A stretch of DNA of 64,000 nucleotides from Wurfbainia villosa. Its lineage: Eukaryota > Streptophyta > Magnoliopsida > Zingiberales > Zingiberaceae. Location of the stretch: the NCBI GenBank assembly GCA_025175895.1, contig CM046001.1, positions 49,847,719-49,911,718 on the forward strand. Reading direction: 5' to 3'. Of the stretch, positions 1-11,605 are shown in pieces. Position numbers and translations under genes: made by a program. The notes below the pieces were generated by a model. That model searched no databases. It had not been told where the DNA came from and saw only the letters and a list, made by a program, of their open reading frames with translations. How positions within the stretch are numbered: position 1 is the stretch's first letter; each line of letters begins with the position of its first letter.

Positions 1-466
1 CCAGTCGACTGCCCACAACTGGCAGTGGACTGCCAGAGCACAACTCGAGCAGTCGAGCCTCAGTCAACTACATGACCAGTCAACTGGTCATAATCTCAGT
101 CGACTGCTCTGAGTCAACTTAGCTCCCGAGTGTCAAACACTCAGCCAGTCAACTGTCTAATACCCTAGTCGACTGATAAACCTCAACAATGAGGTTAACC
201 CCAAGTATGATCCCTTCATGATTGATAAATACCCATAGCCTAGACCTAAGTCTTCAACTCACTTCCATCAGCCTCATGCCTCTCTGATCTCTCATGTCCG
301 TGACTGTTCATTCTTGCGCTAGCCTTCAAGTGCCTCCATCAGCTATGTCATGCCAACCAGGTTCCTAGCCAAGGTACATTTGGACTTATGCTGCCAAGAC
401 TTTATGTTTGGACTTTATGTTGCCAATATCACACCCTTGGGCTTCCCAATTTCTAAGCATCCATAC

Positions 467-1180
467 TGTTAGTGTCTATAAGATTCATATATCTCCACAA
501 TGACATGATATTGTCCACTTTGGGCCTAAGTCCTCATGGTTTTATTTTTTGTCTTTACCCAAAAGGCCTTATGCCAATGGAGATATCTTTTTATCTTATA
601 AGCACATGATCTTTTCCATGTCTTATCAATGTGGGACTTTGATTGTATTCCCCATACTCCGAACAATCCCCCCCCCCTTAAACGAAGGACCACATTGAGC
701 CCCCCTCAAGCCTATTTGTCCTCGAAGGGCTTCGTCTGCTTGATGCCCGATCCTTAACCCACCAGGACTTCCTGCCAACTGTCTGGTCCTCCTGACCTAG
801 CTGGACTTTCTTCCAGTTGTCCAACCTTTCTGGCCCAACTGGACTTCCTGCCAATTGTTCGGTCCTCCCGACCCAACTGGACTTCCTGCTTGGTGTCTAG
901 TTCTCTTGATCCGGACATGGGAGCTCCACTTCCTTCGTTTGAGGTTCATGGCTTGAGATGGACCATGACTCTGATACCAATTGTTAGTGTCTATAAGATT
1001 CATATATCTCAACAATGACATGATATTGTCCACTTTGGCCCTAAACCCTCATGGTTTTATTTTTAGTCTTTACCCAAAAGGCCTCATGCCAATGGAGATA
1101 TCTTTTTATCTTATAAGCACATGATCTTTTCCATGTCTTATCAATGTGGGACTTTGATTGTATTCCTCATACTCCCAACA
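467..1180 (-). mobile_element. TRIM (miniature LTR retrotransposon), complete, 5-bp TSD
   Basis: Two near-identical 199-bp LTRs (467-665 and 982-1180) begin TGTTAGTGTCTATAAG and end CCGAACA or CCCAACA on the plus strand. The interior is only 316 bp. Next to the left LTR is a C-rich run (666-679), the complement of a polypurine tract. Next to the right LTR is TGACTCTGATACCA (966-979), the complement of an initiator-Met PBS, so the element reads on the minus strand. The target duplication CATAC (462-466 and 1181-1185) is perfect, and the uninterrupted target is visible in the other H LTR near 20880. There is no credible ORF; the element needs proteins in trans. The LTR contains AGTCCCACATTG on the minus strand, a string seen in several plant TRIM families. 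Confidence 0.93.
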
Positions 1181-1186
1181 CATACT

Positions 1187-1520
1187 TGGACTTTCACCGC
1201 CAAAGTTCACTTGGACTTTACACCGCCAAGACTACACACTTGGACTTATGTCGCCAAGACTATACATTTGGACTTTCCTTGCCAAGTACCCATGACTTGG
1301 ACTTTCCATTGCCAATACCCATGCTTGGACTTTCCAATTGCCAAGTACCCATGACTTGGACTTTCACATGTCAAGTGCCTATGACTTGGACTTTACCATT
1401 GCCAAGTGCCCATGACTTGGACTTTACCATTGCTAAGACTCATGCTTGGACTTTTCATACCAAGTACCCAAGACTTGGACTTTCCATGTCAAGTATACAA
1501 ACTTGGACTTCTCTCGAGTC
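1187..1520. repeat. Degenerate minisatellite in the U3 of H (TTGGACTTT array, left copy)
   Basis: TTGGACTTT recurs roughly every 25-31 bases, separated by variants of CCATTGCCAAGTACCCATGAC. About ten to twelve units can be followed; the array begins before the TRIM insertion near 385. The same array occurs in the other H LTR. Reading frames through it are repeat artefacts rich in Thr, Trp, Leu and Asp, not proteins. Confidence 0.85.
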
Positions 1521-1719
1521 CTCGAGCAAGGTCATCCTTGAACTGAGGTTGATTGCTTCAACAATCTCCCTATAAATCTATCTCCTCATATGGTCAACCC
1601 ATGTCAACCATATGATCAACCCATTGTCAAACAATGGTCAAATCATTGTTAAACATCAAAATACTACTCGAGTCCCACTCGAGTCTGGTCAATCGTGACT
1701 TGGGCCGATTTCACCAACA

Positions 1720-2820
1720 ATCTCCCCTTTTTTGATGTTTAACAACACCTTTAAGTTAGGCTAACCAATAGGCCCAAACTTAACTCTTCCAATACCAAAG
1801 CATAGTGAAGGTTTACCTAACTTAAACCTCACTTCTCCCCCTTTGCATACATCAAAAATACTACCAAGGGTATCCATGTCTCATATTCTAATGAGATCTT
1901 ACATTCTCCCCCTTAGTCCAAAAACATCTAGGATGCTTTCACTCTTCATAGTGATAAGTCTCATATCACTAAATGAGAGACAATCCTCACTTCTCTAATT
2001 TTCCCCCTTTGGTGAGCACAGTGAGGGTTTCCAACCCCTTCATGTCTCCCTCTTTGAGAAATACTCATCCATCATCCCTTGATGGATAACCTCCCCCTAA
2101 AGGTTTACTCCCCCTTGACCATTGCACCAACAATGTCCTTGGAGAGTTCCTAAGTCTATAAGAAACTTAAACCATCAAAAATAAGGATAAAAGTTTAAAC
2201 TTGAACTTTCACAACCCTTAAAAATCGATACTCCACCCTAAACACCTCTCCTAACCATTTTCAATGATATTTCACCCTTTCCATGCTTTCCAAAGCATGT
2301 CCTAGGGTTAGAAGACGTTAGAGTACCATAACATAGCTGATACATGGCTAAACAACCCTTGTTCATCCAATATTAGACACACTAGTCGACTAAAATCAGA
2401 ATTTAGTCGACTGCCCTGCCACCAGTCGACTGCCCAAGGCGGTAGTCGACTAATTTCTATGTTTTCTAAAATCAATTAAATTTTAGTGAAATTCAGAAAT
2501 GTATAAGCAATTATAGAAAATTTAAAAAATCTTGAAACTTCATGAGCATATTACTTATGCTATATACAATTGGTGAAAAATAATTTTAAATCAAAATACC
2601 CATTAAATTGCAAAATTGATACAAAGCTCAAAACCATTGAAAACTTTAATATTTTTGGCCTAACTTGTATCAACTTCATAATTGGTGATTGCTATCAAAA
2701 AATAGACTTCGCCAAGATTCTTCAAAATGATTTTGAAATGATTTTAAAATTTTATTTTAAACCATGGTCTATGGGCTAATTGTACATGACTTGTACATTA
2801 GCTTTTCTTATGATTCATCC
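1720..2820 (-). other. H internal non-coding segment next to the polypurine tract
   Basis: It starts with the PPT complement ATCTCCCCTTTTTT, then AT-rich DNA with many CTCCCCCTT strings. At 2383-2450 there are four AGTCGACT palindromes, repeating the motif found in the LTR. No coding potential is visible. The segment ends at the insertion point of Copia A. Its continuation is at 11606-12370. Confidence 0.65.
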
Positions 2821-3740
2821 TGTTGGGATGTATACTGAAAGCCTAGCCTTTTGTATGGACATCTTTATTTTGAAATAAGAATCACATGATCATTGTTTGC
2901 ACTTTATATTTATTATATGTGTGCATATTGTCTAATACTCTACATTGTAGATAATGTGGTGCTTGGTGTGGCACAGAAGATCATATTATCAGTTCCTTGT
3001 AGAATATAAGTATAGGCTCACAACCAAGATGGTCTTGGACAAACCATTGGCATGGTTATAGTGTGATTTGGTATTGGTTTATCTTGACCATAGAATTACA
3101 CTAGTACATTTTGTGTGTATTAAGCAGGATCAACATAGAGGTGATTCAATCTTTTGCTGACTATATGATTGAATCAAACCTCGGGTATTATGTTGCACAT
3201 GCTCTGAATCCCGATATAATAACGGGGACATGTACTTAGTATTTATTTCTTTGATTTACCAATGGGTGAGATTTATAGATTAAATCAATAGGCCCGGTAA
3301 GTTGGGAAATGATATTATTTACATGGTGTGTCGTTGATTATAGAAGGAAACCGTGTCCTATATATTAGGTTGATGATGTCCCCTTGAGGAGCTCATAAGG
3401 TTTATCATGTAAACCCCGCGAGTTGACTTAGTCAACATGATAATAAGGTTGAGTGGTACTACTCGAGGAGTTAGATGTTAATTAATTGATGGTCAATAAA
3501 TCAATTAATTGACGGACATTCGATATCTTAAACACGGGGAGATAGTTGTGCAAATAATATATGGAGCCCATATAAATGGGGGTTGGTGAGGTTGATCAAT
3601 GATGATCCTCTAGTGGAATGGAACATCATTGATGGATCAAGTTTGTGTGGTTCCGATCCATCGGGTGGCCAAGATCCAACTCCTCCTCATGGTCCCTATC
3701 GTAGCCTTATTAAAACCTCATGGAGCCTAGATCCAATGAT

Positions 3741-4020
3741 GAAACCCTAGATCCGACGGTTGGGATGAAACCCTAGATCCGACAGTTGGGATGAAACCCT
3801 AGATCCGACGGTTGGGATGAAACCCTAGATCCGACGGTTGGGATGAAACCCTAGATCTGACGGTTGGGATGAAACCCTAGATCCGACGGTTGGGATGAAA
3901 CCCTAGATCCGACGGTTGGGATGAAACCCTAGATCCGGCGGTTGGGATGAAACCCTAGATTCGACGGTTGGGATGAAACCCTAGATCCGACGGTTGGGAT
4001 GAAACCCTAGATCCGACGGT
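3741..4020. repeat. 26-bp minisatellite in the U3 of A, 11 copies
   Basis: The unit GAAACCCTAGATCCGACGGT + TGGGAT repeats every 26 bases from 3741 to 4001, with point variants (CTGAC, CCGGC, TTCGAC, ACAGTT). It lies directly upstream of the TATA box. The 3' LTR has the same 11-unit array with a different variant order. Confidence 0.93.
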
Positions 4021-4077
4021 GGAGACTAAGTCTCTAGATCCGACGATGGAGATTGAAAGGAGGCCTAAGCCTAACTC

Positions 4078-4085
4078 TATAAAAG
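4078..4085 (+). promoter_or_regulatory. TATA box of the A 5' LTR
   Basis: TATAAAAG lies within CTCTATAAAAGGAGGG, about 60 bp after the minisatellite. The same box occurs at 10766-10773 in the 3' LTR and, on the minus strand, in both LTRs of B (23498-23505 and 30280-30287). Position and conservation suggest the LTR transcription start lies about 25-35 bp downstream. Confidence 0.75.
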
Positions 4086-4909
4086 GAGGGCTAAGGGCTT
4101 GGGCGTGTAAGATAGAGATATATCAAGAAGGAGATTAGGGTTTTTGGCTTGGACGTCTAGGGTTTGGGAAAAGGTTTGGGCGGCAATCCTTGGAAGGATT
4201 AAGGTTTGATTCCTTCTCTTCCTAATTGGTAGCCGACGCCCATCTTCTTCCTCCTTGCTTTGGCCGGCGCCCATACCCATTATTCCTTCTCCCTCTCTCC
4301 TTGGTGGCCAGCGGCAACCTTTCTTCAAGGTTGGCCGGCGCTCAATTATCTACTCCTTGGCCGGCGGCTATATCAAGCTCCTTGGCTTGGTGGTCGGTTC
4401 TAGATAGGAGAAGGAGTTTTTGTTTGATTCTTCTCTTTGTTCGGAGCGAGCAAGGAAGGGAAGAACGTGATCTAGGAGGCTTCAACTCGTGGAGGATCTT
4501 TGCCCACACGACGTCCACGAGGAGGATGGGACATACGGTAGAAGACCAAGAGGTATAAAAGTTTTACAAACTTTATTCTTGATCCTCTTATGATAAGATA
4601 TGCTAGCTTATGTTCTTTATGTTAGTATGTGTTGATTATACTAGTTTGCATTTGTATAATCATGGACCCTGATAAGAAACACAAAAACTGACGATCCATT
4701 CGTCGTCTCTTCCGCGGCTAACCGACTAGAAGAGTTGATTGCTTGAACAACAAGTTTGTTCAAGCGATAGCTCGAGTCGTTGGCACGATGATGAAACGGT
4801 TGTGCTTCGGAAACTCATCCCGTCCGGATTAGTTTTAGTTGATAAAATTTTAATCCGGGGACATGGGAGGCAATGAGACTCCGACGCAACCAATGGCACT
4901 CCCTTCAAA

Positions 4910-4922
4910 TGGTATCAGAGCC
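4910..4922 (+). other. Primer-binding site of A (initiator-Met tRNA type)
   Basis: TGGTATCAGAGCC begins two bases after the LTR end. It is the standard plant Copia PBS complementary to the 3' end of initiator-Met tRNA. Confidence 0.93.
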
Positions 4923-5968
4923 AAGGTTTCCGATTTTGTGTGTTTTGGATTCGGTTACTTTCATGCACATATCATATATTGAGTATGCCGGATAATAGTA
5001 GGATGTGCGTAGGCTAACTTTTTGGTTGCAGGCATAAGATCCGACTATTATGGCTATATGTGTGTATGTGATTGTTTGTGTGTGATTGTATGTATATCAT
5101 TTGAATCCTCGGGGTTGACGAGGCTAGATTAGTATTTAATTTTTGTAATTAAATACGGCATTGTTTAGCCGATCATTCTAGTTTACTTTCGATCTAGATA
5201 GTTTGTACACTCCTTCGTGGAGTATAGGATCGATGGATGTAAATTAAAATGATATATCTCGGCTCGGATCTCTTTTGTGGCTTGCGCACGGAAAAGGTGG
5301 AGCGGACGAGGTGGAGACACGGCGGGACGCATATTGGAGAACAAAGCCATAATAGTTGGAAAAATTCTATTTTTTCCATATTTATTGCTGATTTGTTTTA
5401 TATGCATGTTGTGTGTGCTTGAAAATTCCTCATTTTCAATTTACTAAGTGGGAGAGGGATATTTTAATTAATTCCCGCGGCCTCCATTACAATTTGACGT
5501 GTGATGCAACAAACTTGCGTGTCGGCTCTGAGTGCCTTCCTCCCCATCGGATGGGTTTGTTTGCGGATCACTATGTCAAATATGGTTATAGGAAATTATT
5601 TAGGAGCGTGTGTACTTCCCCATCGGTAAGGCACATAATCCGAGATAATTGCCTTAGTACCGAGTAATGGTAAACACTTAGATGCAAATAAAGGTATCCT
5701 CCCCATCGGAGTCACTGCTTTTATTTGTAGGGCCTAAGAGGAACCAACTATTAATTTTATTTGTCAAAAAGTAAGGTTGACAAGATAATAAAATTAATGG
5801 GTAAAACCTCCTCTCGCAAATGTAGAATTCGTATACGTCCACACTATCGTGGCATGAGATATTCTCGGTGTTTTGAGGTGTTGGTTGATTTCGGAATTTT
5901 ATTGTTTTGAGGAATCAATAATATTTGAAATCTAATATTTTGATCATTGTGATTCTTAGGATTTTCAA
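4923..5968 (+). other. Untranslated leader of A
   Basis: About 1 kb between PBS and gag without a credible ORF. The string CCCCATCGG recurs three times (near 5542, 5620 and 5702), each in a different local context. The same three-fold motif is kept, on the minus strand, in the leader of B (28660-28830). A role in packaging or translation is possible but not shown. Confidence 0.6.
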
Positions 5969-6412
5969 ATGATTTTCAACCCACTTGCTGTGATACTGAA
6001 AGAAAATAAACTTACTGGAATAAAATACATTGATTGGAAAAGAAATTTGGATATCGTCTTAACTGTCAAGGAGTACAAGTATGTGCTCTTCGATGAGTGT
6101 CCTCCTAAGCCTGCGGATGATTCTGGGGAAAAGGAACTTTTCGGATACCAGAATCGGGCTGCTAGGCAGGAAGCCATGGTTGCTCAGAAGGTTTCTACTT
6201 CTAAGCCGAAAGGCAAGAAGAAGAAGAAACAAGGTGGAGCAAAGGTGGCAGGTGGACCTCAGGGAGGAGTGAAGAAGCCAAAAGGCAAGTGTTTCACTTG
6301 TAAGAAGACTGGACATGGGAAGAAAGACTGCCCCAACCTAAAGCAGAACAAAGGTATATCTTCTGGCTTAGTCGTTGAAACATGTTTAGTGGTGTTATCT
6401 ACCGGTACCTAG
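5969..6412 (+). pseudogene. Copia A gag, internally deleted
   Basis: The start MIFNPLAVILKENKLTG and the region around WKRNLDIVLT match the gag N-terminus of the same family in B. The middle is missing: after PADDSGEKE the frame jumps to LFGYQNRAARQEAM and then to VAQKVSTSK, which removes most of the capsid-like part present in B (27605-28396). The CCHC knuckle CFTCKKTGHGKKDC is intact, preceded by a Lys-rich stretch. The ORF ends at a stop just upstream of the protease remnant. The deletions should abolish capsid assembly. Confidence 0.88.
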
Positions 6413-7471
6413 TGTGTAGATATGGGAGCCACTGATCATGTCTGCAATTCTTTGTAGGGGTTCCAGGAAACCCGACGACTAGCTGAAGGAGAAATTACCC
6501 TCTACATGGGCAATGCTATAAAGGTGGCGGCTATTGCAGTGGGAGACGTTCATTTATCGTTTGATAGAAATAAAGTTTTGGTTTTGAGAAATTGTCTTTA
6601 TGTACCTACATTTAGAAAGAATTTGATTTCGATTTCTAAATTATTTATAGATGGATATTCTGTTTCTTTTAATGACAGAGTTGTTATAAAAAGAAATAGA
6701 GAGATTATTTGTTCAGGTACATTGGTTGGCAATTTGTATACTCTTGAACCAAAAGCTCACACGATGCATATTGAAGTTAATAACTCATCTTCTAATTCCA
6801 ATAAGAGAAAAGAACCTTCGAAGATGAACCAAACATATCTTTGGCATCTAAGGCTTAGTCATATTAACCTGAGTAGAATTCAAAGGTTGATAGCTGATGG
6901 ACCTTTGGGTTCATTAGTGGTGGAGGATCTCCCAACCTGCGAATCTTGCTTGGAAGGTAAAATGACCAAGAGGCCTTTCAAGGCCAAGGGGCATAGAGCC
7001 AAAGATGTGTTAGAATTGGTTCATTCTGATTTGTACGGTCCTATGTCTATACAGGCTAGAGGTGGTTTTGAATATTTCGTCTCTTTTATAGATGATTATT
7101 CAAGATATGGATACATTTACTTGATGCGCCGCAAGTCTGAATGCTTTGACAGGTTCAAAGAATTCAAGGCTGATGTGGAGAACCGTCAAGGTAAAAGTAT
7201 CAAGACCCTACGATTTGAACGTGGTGGTGAGTACCTCTTGGGAGAGTTTAGGAATTACTTATCAGAGGCTGGGATTCAATCCCAATTGTCTGCACCTGGC
7301 ACACCCCAGCAGAATGGTGTAGCGGAGCGAAGGAATAGGACTCTTATGGAGATGGTTAGATCGATGATGAGTTATTCTGAGTTGCCAGATTCATTCTGGG
7401 GGTATGCGCTGGATACGCCAGTGTATATTTTGAACTTGGTTCCATCTAAATCAGTGCCTTCTACCCCATAG
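6413..7471 (+). pseudogene. Copia A protease remnant and integrase
   Basis: Near 6418 the frame reads VDMGATDHVCNS, a Copia protease motif in which the usual DSGA is DMGA; a TAG follows. From 6506 an open frame of 321 codons holds the pre-integrase zinc finger (H114, H119 and the Cys pair of CESC) and the integrase core. The acidic residues fall at D175 (VHSDLYGP), position 238 and E274 (NGVAERRN). Position 238 is Glu in RFERGGEY, where B and the family have Asp (RSDRGGEY), so the catalytic triad is altered. Compared with B, a one-base loss near 7469 creates a TAG and shifts the frame. Confidence 0.92.
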
Positions 7472-7570
7472 AATTGTGGACTGGGCGAAAGCCTAGTCTG
7501 AGACATATTCGGATATGGGGAGTCCAAAGACATGTGTCAAGGTCGATCCGTAAGTTAGAACCTCGCATGT

Positions 7571-9475
7571 ATGTGCATGTTCGTGGGCTACCCTAGAGGA
7601 ACTAAATGTGGTTTGTTTTATAATCCTAGAGATCAGAGGGTGATCGTTAGCACGAACGGCCGATTTCTAGAGGAAGACTATGTGATGAACCACAAGCCCA
7701 AGAGTAGGATTGTTCTGGAGGAATTAAGAAGGGAAGTCGCTACTTCAGTACCACCGGTACAAGAGGACATACCACAAGTCACTGCACCTCATGTCACAAA
7801 GGATACACAGGTGATACCTCGTCGTAGTGGGAGGATTGTGAGACAGCCTCATAGATTCATTTTCTTGGGAGAGTCTTTGGACTTGGTCCCTGGCGAACAT
7901 GAACCTGATCCCTGGACATATGACGAGGCACTCCAAGATGAAGATGCGGTATCTTGGCAAAGAGCGATGAATTCTGAGATAGAATCTATGGATTCTAATC
8001 AGGTCTGGGAGCTAGTAGAGCCACCCGATGGTGTAAAAGCCATTGGATGCAAGTGGATCTACAAAAGAAAGAGAGGAGTATACGGGAAGTTTGAGACCTT
8101 CAAAGCTAGGCTTGTTGCGAAAGGGTATACTCAGAAAGAGGGTATCGATTATGAGGAGACCTTTTCGCCTGTAGCTATGCTTAAGTCTATCCGGATTCTC
8201 TTATCTATAGCTGCTCATATGGATTATGAGATTTGGCAGATGGATGTCAAGACAGCTTTCCTTAACGGAAGTCTTGAGGAGAACATCTATATGCAGCAAC
8301 CAGAGGGATTCATTGCTAAAGGCAAAGAGCATCTAGTGTGTAAGCTTAATAGGTCCATTTATGGATTGAAGCAAGCTTCGAGATCTTGGAACATCCATTT
8401 TGATGAGGTAATCCAGTCATATGGATTTATTCAAAGTCCGAATGAGCCATGTGTACACAAAAGATGTGACGGAAACGTAGTGGTATTTCTTGTACTATAC
8501 ATAGATGACATTTTATTAGTTGGCAACAATATCAAAGTGTTATCAGACGTAAGGGTATGGTTGTCCAAACAGTTTGACATGAAGGACTTGGGAGAAGTGG
8601 GACACATCCTTGGGATCAAGGTGATAAGGGATCGCAAGAAAAGGATGTTGTGCTTATCTCAAGCTTCATACATTGACACTATCCTTGCTCGTTTTAGCAT
8701 GCAGAACTCCAAGAAAGGTTTTCTACCTTTTAGGCATGGAGTACCTTTATCTAAAGAGATGTGTCCCAAAACATCAAAGGAGATAGAGGAGATGAAGGTG
8801 GTTCCTTTTGCTTCGGCAGTACGAAGCCTCATGTATGCTATGCTATGTACGAGACCAGATATCTGCTTTGTCGTAGGCATGGTTAGCAGATATCAGAGTA
8901 ATCCTGGACAGAGACATTGGATTGCGGTAAAACATATATTGAAGTACCTGAGAAGGACTAGGGATTATATGTTGGTTTACCAGGCAGATCAATTAGTACC
9001 TATGGGTTACACGGATTCTGATTTCCAATCAAATAGGGACAACAGTAAGTCTACCTCGGGGTTTGAGTTTACTTTTGGAGGTGGAGCCATAGTATGGAGG
9101 AGTGTCAAGCAGAAATGCGTGGCGGACTCTACCATGGAAGCTGAGTATGTGGCAGCCTCTGAGGCAGCCAAGGAAGCTGTATGGCTCAGGAACTTCTTGA
9201 TGGACTTGGATGTGATTCCTGGTTTGCCCAAAACTATCACAATTTATTGTGATAACAGTGGTGCAGTTGCATACTCGAAGGAACCACGAGCCCATAAGGC
9301 GAGTAAACACATAGAGCGCAAGTACCACCTGATACGAGAGATCGTAAAGCGAGGAGAAGTAGCTGTCGCCAAGATTGCATCAGAGGATAACCTGGCGGAT
9401 CCATTCACTAAGGCCCTTCCAGTGAAAGCGTTTGATAGGCATGTGGACATGGGGATCAGATGTATAGCAGTGTGA
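7571..9475 (+). pseudogene. Copia A reverse transcriptase - RNase H (open, but cut off from upstream pol)
   Basis: 634 open codons. In order: end of the integrase C-terminus (GYPRGTKCGLFYNP), reverse transcriptase starting around WQRAMNSEIESM with KARLVAKGYTQKEGIDYEET, the first catalytic region QMDVKTAFLNG, the active-site box YIDD (LVLYIDDILLVGN), and RNase H with GYTDSDF, TMEAEYVAASEAAKE and YCDNSGAV. It ends at 9475, 22 bp before the polypurine tract. The domain is nearly unbroken, but a frameshift and stops separate it from gag and integrase, so no polyprotein can be made. Confidence 0.93.
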
Positions 9476-9496
9476 TGATAGCATAGTCTTTTAGTA

Positions 9497-9508
9497 TAAG
9501 TGGGAGAT
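9497..9508 (+). other. Polypurine tract of A
   Basis: ATAAGTGGGAGAT directly precedes the 3' LTR start TGTTGGG at 9509. It is the expected plus-strand priming site; B has the same tract on the other strand at 24559-24573. Confidence 0.85.
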
Positions 9509-11605
9509 TGTTGGGATGTATACTGAAAGCCTAGCCTTTTGTATGGACATCTTTATTTTGAAATAAGAATCACATGATCATTGTTTGCACTTTATATTTA
9601 TTATATATGTGCATATTGTCTAATACTCTACATTATAGATAACGTGGTGCTTGGTATGGCACAGAAGATCATGTTATCAGTTCTTTGTAGAATATAAGTA
9701 TAGGCTCACAACTAAGATGGTCTTGGACAAACCATTGGCATGGTTGTAGTGTGATTTGGTATTGGTTTATCTTGACCATAGAATTACACTAGTACATTTT
9801 GTGTGTATTGAGCAGGACCGACATAGAGGTGATTCAATCTATTGCTGACTATATGATTGAATCAGACCTCGGGTATTATGTTGCACATGCTCTGAATCCC
9901 GATATAATAACGGGCACATGTACTTAGTATTTATTTCTTTGATTTACCAATGGGTGAGATTTATAGATTAAATCAATAGGCCCGGTAAGTTGGGAAATGA
10001 TATTATTTACATGGTGTGTCGTTGATTATAGAAGAAAACCGTGTCATATATATTAGGTTGATGATATCCCCTTGAGGAGCTCATAAGGTTTATCATGTAA
10101 ACCCCGCGGGTTGACTTAGTCAACATGATAATAAGGTTGAGTGGTACTACTCGAGGAGTTAGATGTTAATTAATTGATGGTCAGTAAATCAATTAATTGA
10201 CGGACATTCGATATCTTAAACACGGGGAGATAGTTGTGCAAATAATATATGGAGCCCATATAAATGGGGGTTGGTGAGGTAGATCAATGATGATCCTCTA
10301 GTGGAATGGAACATCATTGATGGATCAAGTTTGTGTGGTTCCGATCCATCGAGTGGCCAAGATCCAACTCCTCCTCATGGTCCCTATCGTAGCCTTATTA
10401 AAACCTCATGGAGCCTAGATCCAATGATGAAACCCTAGATTCGACGGTTGGGATGAAACCCTAGATCTGACGGTTGGGGTGAAACCCTAGATCCGACGGT
10501 TGGGATGAAACCCTAGATCCGACGGCTGGGATGAAACCCTAGATCCGATGGTTGGGATGAAACCCTAGATTCGACAGTTGGGATGAAACCCTAGATTCGA
10601 CGGTTGGGATGAAACCCTAGATCCGGCGGTTGGGATGAAACCCTAGATCTAACGGTTGGGATGAAACTCTAGATCTGACGGTTGGGATGAAACCCTAGAT
10701 CCGACAGTGCAGACTAAGTCTCTAGATCCGATGGTGGAGATTGAAAGGAGGCCTAAGCCTAACTCTATAAAAGGAGGGCTAAGGGCTTGGGCGTGTAAGA
10801 TAGAGATATATCAAGAAGGAGATTAGGGATTTTGGCTTGGACGGCTAGGGTTTGGGAAAAGGTTTGGGCGGCAATCCTTGGAAGGATTAAGGTTTGATTC
10901 CTTCTCTTCCTAATTGGTAGCCAGCACCCATCTTCTTCCTCCTTGCTTTGGCCGACGCCCATACCCATTATTCCTTCTCCCTCTCTCCTTGGTGGCCGGC
11001 GGCAACCTTTCTTCAAGATTGGCCGGCGCTCAATTATCTACTCCTTGGCCGGCGGCTATATCAAGCTCCTTGGCTTGGTGGTCGGTTCTAGATAGGAGAA
11101 GGAGTTTTTGTTTGGTTCTTCTCTTTGTTCGGAGCGAGCAAGGAAGGGAAGAACGTGATCTAGGAGGCTTCAACTCATGGAGGATCTTCGCCCACACGAC
11201 GTTCACGAGGAGGATGGGACATACGGTAGAAGACCAAGAGGTATAAAAGTTTTACAAACTTTATTCTTGATCCTCTTATGATAAGATATGCTAGCTTATG
11301 TTCTTTATGTTAGTATGTGTTGATTATACTAGTTTGCATTTGTTTCTATTTGTATAATCATGGACCCCGATAAGAAACACAAAAACCGGTGATCCGTTCG
11401 TCATCTCTTCCGCGGCTAACCGACTAGAAGAGTTGATTGCTTGAACAACAAGTTTGTTCAAGCGATTGCTCGAGTCGTTGGCACGATGACGAAACGGTTG
11501 TGCTTCCGAAACTCATCCTGTCCGGATTAGTTTTAGTTGATAAAATTTTAATCTGGGGACATGGGAGGCAATGAGACTCCGACGCAACCAATGACACTCC
11601 CTTCA
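9509..11605 (+). repeat. 3' LTR of Copia A
   Basis: Nearly identical to 2821-4907, with scattered substitutions and a small insertion near 11341 (a repeated TTTGT). It ends CCCTTCA at 11605, followed by the target duplication. It contains the 11-unit 26-bp array (10429-10708) and a TATA box (10766-10773). Confidence 0.93.
10429..10708. repeat. 26-bp minisatellite in the 3' LTR of A, 11 copies
   Basis: Same unit as 3741-4020 with GAAACCCTAG starts from 10429 to 10689. The copy number equals that of the 5' LTR, but the variant positions differ (for example GATTCGAC and CTAACGG units). Confidence 0.9.

Larger units (their letters stand above)
1..1719 (-). repeat. 3' LTR of element H (left end outside the window), carrying a TRIM insertion
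   Basis: It aligns by eye with 20438-21423: the same phrases (GTCAAACACTCAGCCAGT, CTCGAGTC repeats, GGGCCGATT) occur in the same order. It ends CACCAACA at 1719, directly followed by ATCTCCCCTTTTTT (1720-1733), the complement of a polypurine tract as expected inside the 3' LTR of a minus-strand element. The block 467-1180 is foreign (TRIM). Confidence 0.8.
2821..4907 (+). repeat. 5' LTR of Copia A
   Basis: It starts TGTTGGGATGTATACTG and ends CCCTTCA, and is immediately followed by AA and the PBS. It contains a 26-bp minisatellite (3741-4020) just upstream of a TATA box (4078-4085), so U3 covers roughly the first 1.27 kb. The LTR is nearly identical to 9509-11605. Confidence 0.93.
2821..11605 (+). 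mobile_element. Element A: full-length Copia LTR retrotransposon, decayed coding region
   Basis: LTR - PBS - gag - protease - integrase - reverse transcriptase - RNase H - PPT - LTR, the Ty1/Copia order. LTRs are 2821-4907 and 9509-11605 (about 2.09 kb each), start TGTTGGGATG and end CCCTTCA. Flanks share TCATCC (2815-2820 and 11606-11611), so the TSD is 5 or 6 bp. The element sits inside H. It belongs to the same family as B (22676-31342). Its gag is internally shortened, its protease motif altered and pol is broken by a frameshift, so it is not autonomous. Confidence 0.95.

Noticed and set aside
1121..1575. Overlapping plus-strand ORFs rich in Thr, Trp, Leu and Asp
   Set aside because: They are translations of the TTGGACTTT minisatellite; the same array gives an ORF at 20769-21200.
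3741..4020. AACCCTAG repeats as an interstitial telomere array
   Set aside because: The plant telomere unit is 7 bp (CCCTAAA). Here CCCTAG occurs once per 26-bp unit within an LTR minisatellite.
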